From positions 1 to 7,174 of the forward strand of contig JAKSOX010000103.1 in assembly GCA_024405335.1 (NCBI GenBank): a DNA stretch of 7,174 nucleotides, read 5' to 3'. The notes beneath the pieces are model-generated. The model was not told the DNA's origin and searched no databases. It saw only the letters and a program-made list of their open reading frames with translations. The position numbers and the translations under genes were made by a program. This DNA comes from Kiritimatiellia bacterium (GTDB taxonomy: Bacteria > Verrucomicrobiota > Kiritimatiellia > RFP12 > UBA1067). Numbering within the stretch: the stretch's first letter is position 1; each line of letters begins with the position of its first letter. This document shows positions 1 to 5,675 of the stretch, piece by piece.

Positions 1-73
1 GATTAGCTCAGTTGGTTAGAGCAGGACCTTTACACGGTCAAGGTCGGGGGTTCGAATCCCTCATCCTCCACCA
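1..73 (+). tRNA. tRNA-Val(UAC), 5' end cut by window edge
   Basis: The cloverleaf can be folded by hand: D-stem GCTC/GAGC (6-9 with 19-22), anticodon loop 29-35 with anticodon TAC at 31-33, T-stem 46-50 with 58-62 around the loop TTCGAAT, acceptor 3' strand 63-69, discriminator A70 and an encoded CCA at 71-73. Only acceptor bases 5-7 (GAT, 1-3) are present on the 5' side. Pairing with the 3' strand predicts that the missing first four bases are GGAG. The anticodon UAC reads valine codons. The anticodon stem has a G-A mismatch at its first pair (G24 with A40); the other four pairs are canonical. No clear terminator follows. Confidence 0.93.
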
Positions 74-149
74 ACTGGAAATTCTTCTGCATTGCCACTG
101 CTTGTCCGCCTGTGCGAACGACCATCGACAAGGTGGTTCCGCGGAGCAC

Positions 150-179
150 TTGACGTCGTGTGGGAAGATGCGGTAATAT
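150..179 (+). promoter_or_regulatory. sigma70-type promoter of the ftsB cluster
   Basis: The -35 hexamer TTGACG (150-155) and the -10 hexamer TAATAT (174-179) are 18 bp apart. The predicted start of transcription is about 186-188, at or within two bases of the ATG at 188, so the mRNA would be leaderless or nearly so. No Shine-Dalgarno sequence precedes that ATG, which agrees. Confidence 0.7.
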
Positions 180-187
180 ACAAAGCA

Positions 188-472
188 ATGAGCGAATTTG
201 TGGACAGACTTTTCAGGTACCTTTTCTTCTTGCTGTTCGTGGCAATCGTTGTCACTGGAGTTGTCGCGACGTTGCCGAAATACCACAAGGTGGGCGCGCT
301 GGAGGCGAAGCGCGCCGGTCTTGAAAGGCGCATTGAAGACAGACGCCGCGAAATCGCGGCCGTCAAGGAAAAGCAGAACCGCTTCAATTCCGACCGCAAT
401 TTCGTCGAAGCGCTGGCGCGCGAAAACAGGCGCGTGTTCCCCGGGGAACTGGTGTTCATATTCGACAAGTGA
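188..472 (+). CDS. FtsB/DivIC-family septum formation initiator
   Basis: This 94-residue bitopic membrane protein probably belongs to the divisome subcomplex (FtsB/DivIC with FtsL and FtsQ/DivIB) that regulates septal peptidoglycan synthesis. It has a short cytoplasmic N-terminus, one hydrophobic segment at about 9-29, and a charged heptad-like coiled coil at about 33-66. The C-terminal block at about 72-92 contains FVEALARENRRVFPGELVF, which resembles the family pattern of a conserved ARE segment followed by PGE. Length is normal for the family. The frame stays open upstream to an ATG at 92, but ATG 188 is preferred: it sits just below the promoter and gives the usual short N-terminus, whereas the upstream extension looks non-coding and would start before the promoter. 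It is the first gene of a cluster with a membrane protease-like gene and hemW. FtsB and DivIC are hard to separate by sequence, so no symbol is assigned. Confidence 0.85.
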   Translation: MSEFVDRLFRYLFFLLFVAIVVTGVVATLPKYHKVGALEAKRAGLERRIEDRRREIAAVKEKQNRFNSDRNFVEALARENRRVFPGELVFIFDK

Positions 473-475
473 GGT
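471..475 (+). promoter_or_regulatory. ribosome binding site overlapping the ftsB-like stop codon
   Basis: GAGGT begins within the TGA stop (470-472) and ends 6 nt before the GTG at 482. This supports the GTG start and suggests translational coupling between the two genes. Confidence 0.5.
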
Positions 476-481
476 CGTCGC

Positions 482-1183
482 GTGGCGCGTTTTCTCCGTT
501 TCCTCGCCGCCTTTTTTTTGCTGCCTTTGGTCTGGGCGTTGTGCCGCACGTGCGTCGACGTCTTCGCGCTGATGCCTTCTCCCGAAACGGCGTTTTTTTC
601 GCGCGAGGCGCTGGCGCTCGTCTGCGGGATGGCCGTTTTCCTGGTGGTGTGGATGGCCGCGCCCGCGCCCGTCAAGGCATACGTGTTCGGACACGAACTC
701 ACGCATGCGCTCTGGGGGCTGCTCTTCGGCGCCCGCGTCTCGAACTTGCGCGTGCGGGAAAACGGCGGCAGCGTGGAACTTTCCAAGTCGAACGTGTGGA
801 TCACGCTCGCGCCGTATTTCTTCCCGTTCTACACCATGGTGGTGGTGGCGGCCGCGTTGGCGACGCGCTGTTTCGTGCGGCCCTTGCCGTGGCCGTGGGC
901 GTGGACGTTCGCCGTCGGCTTCACCTGGTGCTTCCACTGCTGCTTCACGTTGAAGTCGCTGGCGCAGCGCCAGCCCGACGTCCAGGAATACGGGCGCTTC
1001 TTCTCCTGGACGTTCATCTTCATCTGCAACGCGGTCGGCGTGCTGGCGTGGATCGCCTGCACTACGGAACTGACTTTCGGCGTGTTGGGCGGCCGGCTCT
1101 TCGACCGCGCCGTGTCGGCCTACTCGGCAACGGGGACGTTCGTCGTTGAATCTGTACGTTCACTTCCCTTTCTGCAGAAGTAA
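482..1183 (+). CDS. M50-like integral membrane zinc metalloprotease (HELTH motif)
   Basis: This 233-residue, strongly hydrophobic protein carries HELTH at 71-75 in a membrane-associated context. It matches the HEXXH zinc site (H71, H75 as ligands, E72 as catalytic base) of M50/site-2-protease-like peptidases, which cleave substrates within or near the membrane. Hydrophobic stretches lie at about 5-28, 45-62, 107-127, 137-153 and 174-195. A glycine/valine-rich beta-like stretch with GGSVEL (95-100) follows the motif, as in M50B-type proteins. The classical LDG motif bearing the third zinc ligand is not evident; D166 in QPDVQEYG is a candidate, unproven. The GTG start is supported by GAGGT upstream. 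The last 38 bp overlap hemW. Substrate unknown; being next to an FtsB-like gene hints at an envelope role, but that is inference. It could also be an inactive relative. Confidence 0.72.
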   Translation: MARFLRFLAAFFLLPLVWALCRTCVDVFALMPSPETAFFSREALALVCGMAVFLVVWMAAPAPVKAYVFGHELTHALWGLLFGARVSNLRVRENGGSVELSKSNVWITLAPYFFPFYTMVVVAAALATRCFVRPLPWPWAWTFAVGFTWCFHCCFTLKSLAQRQPDVQEYGRFFSWTFIFICNAVGVLAWIACTTELTFGVLGGRLFDRAVSAYSATGTFVVESVRSLPFLQK

Positions 1184-2195
1184 GTGCGCGTATTGCGCGC
1201 TGCGTTCCCGCGCGGGTTCCAAGCCCGAAGCCCGCGCCGCGTACGCGGAGGCGCTCGCGCGCCGCGTCCGCGCCGAACGCGCGGCGGGCCGCGTATGGGA
1301 CGCCGTGTACTTCGGCGGCGGTTCGCCGGCCCTCTGCGACCTTTCCGCGTTCGCCGGCTGCGGATTGGAAACGGCCCGGGAATTCACCGTGGAACTCCAT
1401 CCGCTCGACGCCACGGACGCCAAACTGGACGAACTCGCCGCTTTGGGCGTCAACCGCGTTTCCATGGGCGTCCAGAGTTTCGACGACGCCGTGTTGGCGC
1501 GAATGGGGCGCGGGCACTCGGCGGCGGACGCGCTGGCGGCCTGGCGGCGCATCCGCGCGCACGGTTTCGCGAACGCGGGCGTCGATCTGATCGCCGGCTG
1601 GCCCGCCGCGGACGGCGTTTGGCGGCGCACGGTGGAAACAGCGTGCTCGCTGGAGCCGGCGCACGTGAGCTGCTACACGCTCATCCGCGAGCCCGGCACG
1701 CGCGTCGACCTGTGGACGCGGAAGGGGATCTTCGCGCCGCCCGACGACGACGCGGCGCTGGCGGAGCTGGATTTCGCGTTCGACGCGTTCGGAAAACTCG
1801 GCCTGCGCCGGTACGAAATATCGAACTGCGCCCGGCCCGGAGCCGAATGCCGCCACAATCTGGGCACGTGGCGAGGCGAGGACTATTTGGGTCTCGGCGA
1901 AGGCGCGCACGGACGTTTGGGTCTGGCGCGCACGGAAAACGGCGCCACCGTCGACGTGCTGACGCCCGAACGCGACGCCGTGGAACGCGCGATTTTCGCG
2001 TTCCGCATGCGCGAAGGGCTCGATCTGGACGCGGCGGCGAAGCGCTTCCCCGCGCTGGCGCCGCGCCTCTCCGAATGGCGCGCCGCGCTCGCGCGCCTGG
2101 CGGCGGAAGGCCTGGTCGCGGCCGAAGGCGCCCGCTGGCGTCTCACGCGCCGCGGCACGGAGGTGTGCGACGCCGTTCTCGCCGATTTGGTTTGA
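1146..2195 (+). CDS. hemW: HemW, radical SAM heme chaperone (HemN-like)
   Basis: HemW is a cytoplasmic radical SAM protein that binds heme and is thought to deliver it to respiratory proteins; it is often misannotated as coproporphyrinogen III oxidase. The 349 residues begin MNLYVHFPFC, and C10, C14 and C17 form the CxxxCxxC site for the [4Fe-4S] cluster. YFGGGSPAL (55-63) is the SAM-binding glycine motif, with S where T is usual. VSMGVQSFDD (105-114), VDLIAGWP (146-153) and RYEISN (222-227) are standard family blocks. HN at 237-238 with W242 and YLGLGEGAHG (247-256) is the HemW-type signature. Residues about 285-345 look like the C-terminal winged-helix domain. The additional cysteine of true HemN is absent (CAYC is followed by AL). 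The start is TTG at 1146: no in-frame ATG or GTG was found just upstream, and GGGGA (1132-1136) is a reasonable ribosome site. It starts inside the preceding gene, implying coupling. Confidence 0.9.
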   Translation: MNLYVHFPFCRSKCAYCALRSRAGSKPEARAAYAEALARRVRAERAAGRVWDAVYFGGGSPALCDLSAFAGCGLETAREFTVELHPLDATDAKLDELAALGVNRVSMGVQSFDDAVLARMGRGHSAADALAAWRRIRAHGFANAGVDLIAGWPAADGVWRRTVETACSLEPAHVSCYTLIREPGTRVDLWTRKGIFAPPDDDAALAELDFAFDAFGKLGLRRYEISNCARPGAECRHNLGTWRGEDYLGLGEGAHGRLGLARTENGATVDVLTPERDAVERAIFAFRMREGLDLDAAAKRFPALAPRLSEWRAALARLAAEGLVAAEGARWRLTRRGTEVCDAVLADLV

Positions 2196-2197
2196 GG

Positions 2198-2209
2198 GCG
2201 GATATCCGC
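2198..2209. repeat. 12-bp perfect palindrome after hemW
   Basis: GCGGATATCCGC starts two bases after the hemW stop codon. It is perfectly self-complementary. With no T-run it is not an obvious terminator; it could be a protein-binding site or chance. Confidence 0.4.
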
Positions 2210-2270
2210 GTCCATTCGCGCTTCGCCCCCGCCTTGGCGTCCTGGTCGCACGTTGCAATCCAACGCATCC

Positions 2271-2293
2271 AACGCTTCGCTGCGCGAGGCGTT
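2271..2293 (+). terminator. possible terminator hairpin between the two gene clusters
   Basis: AACGCTTCGC (2271-2280) pairs with GCGAGGCGTT (2284-2293) around a TGC loop, giving a 10-bp stem with one T-G wobble. It lies between the end of hemW and the next promoter, where a terminator is expected. There is no downstream T-run, so intrinsic termination is unproven. A second hairpin, TTCCGC/GCGGAA (2292-2297 with 2305-2310), follows at once and overlaps the -35 box. Confidence 0.35.
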
Positions 2294-2302
2294 CCGCCGC
2301 CC

Positions 2303-2332
2303 TTGCGGAATGGCGGCGCGGCGTGGTATAAT
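2303..2332 (+). promoter_or_regulatory. sigma70-type promoter of the SGNH hydrolase cluster
   Basis: The -35 TTGCGG (2303-2308) and the perfect -10 TATAAT (2327-2332) are 18 bp apart. Transcription should start near 2339, leaving a leader of about 52 nt before the ATG at 2391. The -10 box lies in the context CGTGGTATAATG, nearly the same as at the promoter at 7078-7106. Confidence 0.72.
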
Positions 2333-2378
2333 GGGCGGCGAAACGGGGATGTTCCCGAGGCACGATCACTTGCGTACT

Positions 2379-2382
2379 GGAG
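2379..2382 (+). promoter_or_regulatory. ribosome binding site deciding the SGNH start
   Basis: GGAG ends 8 nt before the ATG at 2391. Together with the signal peptide beginning there, it rules out the in-frame upstream ATGs, which lie before or across the promoter. Confidence 0.6.
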
Positions 2383-2390
2383 ATGGAAGA

Positions 2391-3569
2391 ATGAAAAAAA
2401 CGATGGCATTGTTCGCGGCGGGCGCCGTCGCGGCGGCTGCGTTCGCGCAGCAGAGCGAGATCGCCAAGTTCGATCCGAACATGGCGCAGAAGAACGCCGT
2501 TACGACGAACGGCGTGAAGTGGATCGACGGCAAGTACCTGCCGATCGAGGGACGCGTCTTCGACGACGTGGAACACTACTACGACCGTCTGCCGGCGAAC
2601 GTTACCATCAAGGTGAACGACGGCGTGCGCGTCATGAAGCACCACACCGCGGGCATGCAGTTCCGTTTCCGCACGGATTCGCGGAAACTCACCTTCAAGT
2701 GGGTTCCGTACAACGGCGGGCTTTCGATGGACCACATGCCTTCCACGGGCGTGAGCGGCATCGACGTGTACGCGCAGGATTCCGCGACCGGCAAGTGGCT
2801 CTACAAGAAGACGGGCCGCATCTGGAACGCTAACGGCGGCCAGCTGCAGATGGACTGGAAGCCGGGCGAGACGTGTCTCGTGAACCTGCCGCTCTACAAC
2901 GGCGTCAAATCGTTCACGCTGGGCGTGGATCCCGAAGCGAAGGTGGAGGCGCCCGGTCCGCGCAAGAGCGGCGTGGAGAAGCCGGTGGTGTTCTACGGCA
3001 CCTCGATCACGCACGGCGGCTGCGCGTCGCGTCCCGGTCTCGCGTTTCCGAGCATCGTCGGCCGCGATCTCGACGTGCCGATCGTGAATCTCGGCTTTTC
3101 CGGTTCCGGCGTGATGGAATTCGAGATGAGCGAACACCTCGCGCGCATCGACGCGAGCTGCTACGTGCTCGACTGCCTGTGGAACATGGGCAGTTCGAAC
3201 GGATGGAACCGCGCGGGCCGCAACGTGGAGGAGAACTACGAGCCGTTCATCCGCAATCTGCGCGCGAAGCGCCCGGACGTGCCGATCGTGATGGCCGAGA
3301 TGTGCGACGTGTACTGCGGCGAACCGAACGCCAAGGACAAGTTCACGCGCGCCCTCTACGAAAAGCTCAAGGCGGAAGATCCGTCGTGGTTCGCGCGTTT
3401 GTTTTTCGGAGCGGAAGCCAAATGGGACAATCTCGTCTATTTGCCCAAGGACGGCATGTTCGCGGACGACCGCGAGGGCACCGTGGACGGCTGCCATCCG
3501 AACGATTGGGGAATGTTCGCGATGGCGAAGGCCTTCGGCAAAGCCGTTCGCGAAGCGCTGAAACGCTGA
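2391..3569 (+). CDS. Secreted two-domain SGNH/GDSL hydrolase (probable carbohydrate esterase)
   Basis: A 392-residue exported protein. Residues 1-19 form a signal peptide (MKK, then an alanine-rich core) with likely cleavage after AFA, before Q20. An N-terminal beta-rich domain (about 30-190) contains GIDVY (123-127), matching the GxDLY motif of domains that precede this SGNH family. The catalytic domain starts near 198: GTSITHGG (203-210) with nucleophile S205, NLGFSGSG (233-240) with the block II glycine, LWNM (263-266) with N265 as the likely block III asparagine, and DGCHP (366-370) with D366 and H369 completing the triad. Members are esterases, often deacetylating carbohydrates; the substrate cannot be read from sequence. 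It heads a cluster with an exported TIM-barrel lipoprotein, rsmB and an ABC ATPase, consistent with saccharide use. Classification is firm; carbohydrate specificity is inference. Confidence 0.88.
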   Translation: MKKTMALFAAGAVAAAAFAQQSEIAKFDPNMAQKNAVTTNGVKWIDGKYLPIEGRVFDDVEHYYDRLPANVTIKVNDGVRVMKHHTAGMQFRFRTDSRKLTFKWVPYNGGLSMDHMPSTGVSGIDVYAQDSATGKWLYKKTGRIWNANGGQLQMDWKPGETCLVNLPLYNGVKSFTLGVDPEAKVEAPGPRKSGVEKPVVFYGTSITHGGCASRPGLAFPSIVGRDLDVPIVNLGFSGSGVMEFEMSEHLARIDASCYVLDCLWNMGSSNGWNRAGRNVEENYEPFIRNLRAKRPDVPIVMAEMCDVYCGEPNAKDKFTRALYEKLKAEDPSWFARLFFGAEAKWDNLVYLPKDGMFADDREGTVDGCHPNDWGMFAMAKAFGKAVREALKR

Positions 3570-3582
3570 CGGACATTTTTGA

Positions 3583-3588
3583 AAGGAG
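3583..3588 (+). promoter_or_regulatory. ribosome binding site of the TIM-barrel lipoprotein gene
   Basis: AAGGAG is a strong Shine-Dalgarno sequence. It is 12 nt from ATG 3601 and only 3 nt from GTG 3592, so neither spacing is ideal and the start remains ambiguous by three codons. Confidence 0.6.
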
Positions 3589-3600
3589 CGCGTGCGCGAC

Positions 3601-4491
3601 ATGAAAAAGAAAGCGATGTTGTTTGCCGCGGCGGTTGTCGCCGCGGCGCTTGCGGGGTGCAAGAATCCGTCCGCCGAACCGGCGCGCCTGGAGACGGCGG
3701 CGGTTCGGGCGGAGGGCGGCGAATTGCGGATTTCCGTGTTCGCCAAGTTCATCCGCCAAACGGCGGCGGAGCGCAACATCCCGCTTGCCGAGGCGGCCGA
3801 CCTGCTGTACGACCTGGGCGTGCGCGGTTTCGACTGCGGTCCCGACGAAACGGATCTCGACGCGTTGTGCGCGACGAAGCTGAAGCCGATCAACTTCTAC
3901 TACTTTCCGAACTGGTTCGGACGCGGCGCGTGGGTGGACAAAACGCCGCCCGCCGAGTGCCTGAAGCTGGCGAAGAAGCTCGGCATCCCGCGCATCATGG
4001 TGGTGCCGCCGGACTTCACGGAAGGCGGCGACGAAGAGGCCGAGTTCAAGGAAATCCTCGCGCGCCTGAAAGCGTACGTGGCGGACGCCAAGGCGATGGG
4101 CGTCACCATCACCGTGGAGGACTTCGGCGGCACTGCGAATCCCGGTTCCAGCATCAAGTACCTCAAGCGTTTCCTCGCGGAAATCCCCGATCTGCGCTTC
4201 GCGCTCGACACCGGCAACCTCTACTACGCCGGTCGCGGCGAGAGCATCTTCGAAATGCTCGAGCACGCCAAGGGCCGCATCGCGCACGTGCATCTCAAGG
4301 ACCAGAAGCCGGAGGCGAACCGCACCTACGAGACGCTGGGGCTCGGCGCGGTGCCGAACGAGGCGATCGTCAAGCGCGTGAACGCCGCCGGCTACGACGG
4401 CTGGTACACGCTCGAGAATCCCGTGGGCGACACCTACACGGACACGGTGCGCCAGGTCGCCGTGCTCAAGAGTTGGCTGAACGGCAAATGA
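3601..4491 (+). CDS. Lipoprotein with a sugar isomerase/epimerase-like TIM barrel
   Basis: A 296-residue protein of the xylose isomerase-like TIM-barrel superfamily (AP_endonuc_2 fold), here exported and lipid-anchored. Residues 1-19 are a type II signal peptide ending in the lipobox LAGC, with C20 as the lipidated residue. Likely metal and substrate residues fit the family pattern: E173 in TVEDFGG, D203 in ALDTGN, H231 in HVHLKD and E272 in TLENP. Cytoplasmic relatives isomerise or epimerise sugars and sugar phosphates; lipoprotein members probably act on free or modified sugars in the periplasm or at the outer membrane, since phosphorylated sugars are unlikely there. ATG 3601 is chosen because it gives a clean MKKK signal start. 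GTG 3592 adds only MRD and does not change the prediction. It lies 31 nt after the SGNH gene and 1 nt before rsmB. The exact reaction is unknown. Confidence 0.82.
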   Translation: MKKKAMLFAAAVVAAALAGCKNPSAEPARLETAAVRAEGGELRISVFAKFIRQTAAERNIPLAEAADLLYDLGVRGFDCGPDETDLDALCATKLKPINFYYFPNWFGRGAWVDKTPPAECLKLAKKLGIPRIMVVPPDFTEGGDEEAEFKEILARLKAYVADAKAMGVTITVEDFGGTANPGSSIKYLKRFLAEIPDLRFALDTGNLYYAGRGESIFEMLEHAKGRIAHVHLKDQKPEANRTYETLGLGAVPNEAIVKRVNAAGYDGWYTLENPVGDTYTDTVRQVAVLKSWLNGK

Positions 4492-4492
4492 G

Positions 4493-5674
4493 ATGAAGGC
4501 GAACACCCGCAGAACGGCCGCGTTCGCCGTGGCGCGCTGGATCGCGAGCCGCGAGCGCCCGGAAAACCTGTTGCCGGAAGGCCCGGACCGCGCGTTCGTG
4601 CAGGATCTCACGTACGTCGTCGTGCGCCGGTTCCGTCCGTTGCGGCGCGTGCTGGGCGAGCTCGTGAAGACGTGGCCCAAGGGCGAGCTGGAGGCGTTGC
4701 TGCTGGTGGGCGCCGCGCAGATCCTCTACATGCCCGACGTGCCCGATTTCGCCGCCGTGAACGAAACGGTGGAAGCCGCGAAGGCGTGTCCCAACAAGTC
4801 CGTCGCCAAAGTGGTGAACGGCGTGCTCCGGAATCTGCTGCGCCGCCGCGAAGAATTCGAAAAGCTGCTGGCGGCGGCGACGCTCGCCGAACGCGAGAGC
4901 TATCCGAACGCCCTCGTCGGACGCTGGATCGCGCGCTACGGCGAAGAAGGCGCCGCGAAGCTGGCCGCCTGGCACAACCAGCCCGCGGAGACGTGGCTCG
5001 CGCGCAAGCCGGACGCCTACGGCGAAGGATTCTTCGAAAAACTTCCGCGCGGCCGGAAGGTGGCGGACGAGCCGGGCTTCGCGGAAGGGGCGTTCATCGT
5101 GCAGAACCCCGCCGCGGCCGGCGCCGTGAAACTTTTGGACGTCCGGCCCGGCCAGCGCGTGCTCGACTTCTGCGCGGCGCCCGGCGGCAAAACCGTGCAA
5201 ATCGCCTGGCGTCTCGGCGCCGACGCGAAAAACCTCGTGGCGCAGGAGGTGAATCCGAAGCGTCTGCGCACGCTCGAGTCGACGCTCAAGCGCTGCCGTC
5301 TCGACGCCGTTCGCGTCGTTCCGGCGGCGGACGAAAAGGACGCGGGCGCGTTCGACCGCGTGCTCGTGGACGCGCCGTGTTCCAACACCGGCGTCTTGCG
5401 GCGGCGTCCCGACGCACGGTGGAACTGGACGAAGGAGAAGCTCGCGGAACTCGTGGCGCTGCAGGCGGAGATTCTCGACCGCGCGGCGGCGTTTTGCGCG
5501 CCGGGCGGCGTGCTCGTGTATTCGACGTGCTCGAACGAGCCCGAGGAGAACGCGGAGCAGGCGGCGGCGTTTCTCGCGCGCCATCCCGGCTGGCGCGAAA
5601 TCGCGCGCACGGAATCCGTGCCGCTGGAAACGGACCACGACGGCGCTTTCGCCGTCGCCTTCGGGAGGGCGTGA
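4493..5674 (+). CDS. rsmB: RsmB, 16S rRNA (cytosine-967-C5)-methyltransferase
   Basis: RsmB transfers methyl from S-adenosylmethionine to C5 of 16S rRNA cytosine 967 (E. coli numbering). The 393 residues have an N-terminal helical NusB-like RNA-binding domain (about 1-130, with AVNETVEAAK and VVNGVLRNLLR typical of RsmB), a linker containing PNALVGRWIARYG (138-150), and a C-terminal Rossmann methyltransferase domain. That domain carries CAAPGGKT (227-234, SAM binding), DAPCSNTGVLRRRPD (293-307, C296) and YSTCS (343-347, C346 as the expected nucleophile). Both cysteines of the m5C mechanism are present. Length is slightly below the usual 430 or so. The ATG is 1 nt after the preceding stop and has no good ribosome site, so translation is probably coupled. 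A housekeeping gene inside an otherwise carbohydrate-flavoured cluster. Confidence 0.92.
   Translation: MKANTRRTAAFAVARWIASRERPENLLPEGPDRAFVQDLTYVVVRRFRPLRRVLGELVKTWPKGELEALLLVGAAQILYMPDVPDFAAVNETVEAAKACPNKSVAKVVNGVLRNLLRRREEFEKLLAAATLAERESYPNALVGRWIARYGEEGAAKLAAWHNQPAETWLARKPDAYGEGFFEKLPRGRKVADEPGFAEGAFIVQNPAAAGAVKLLDVRPGQRVLDFCAAPGGKTVQIAWRLGADAKNLVAQEVNPKRLRTLESTLKRCRLDAVRVVPAADEKDAGAFDRVLVDAPCSNTGVLRRRPDARWNWTKEKLAELVALQAEILDRAAAFCAPGGVLVYSTCSNEPEENAEQAAAFLARHPGWREIARTESVPLETDHDGAFAVAFGRA
5663..5669 (+). promoter_or_regulatory. ribosome binding site for the ABC ATPase, inside the rsmB end
   Basis: GGGAGGG ends 6 nt before the GTG at 5676. It supports the GTG start that follows the rsmB stop by 1 nt. 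Confidence 0.6.
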
Positions 5675-5675
5675 C

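Noticed and set aside
1..73. The tRNA 3' end as an integration site for a mobile element.
   Set aside because: No integrase gene is present and I noticed no duplicate of the tRNA 3' end in the window; the genes that follow look like core genome.
92..187. An in-frame N-terminal extension of the FtsB-like gene from ATG 92.
   Set aside because: It begins upstream of the promoter at 150-179, adds 32 residues unlike the family, and the short start at 188 gives the standard FtsB/DivIC layout.
38..937. A minus-strand frame covering the tRNA and the first two genes, ending in a peptide like WRMRDSNPRP.
   Set aside because: MRDSNPRP-type tails are the familiar antisense translation of a tRNA T-arm and 3' end; the rest is a shadow of plus-strand genes.
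2253..2390. An in-frame N-terminal extension of the SGNH hydrolase from ATG 2253.
   Set aside because: It runs through hairpins and the promoter, and would bury a clear signal peptide that starts at 2391 behind a ribosome site.
1062..3893. A 943-codon open frame on the minus strand opposite hemW, the SGNH gene and part of the lipoprotein gene.
   Set aside because: It is an artefact of strong GC bias at third codon positions. The translation is rich in R, A, H and V without motifs, while the plus strand has three well-supported genes there.
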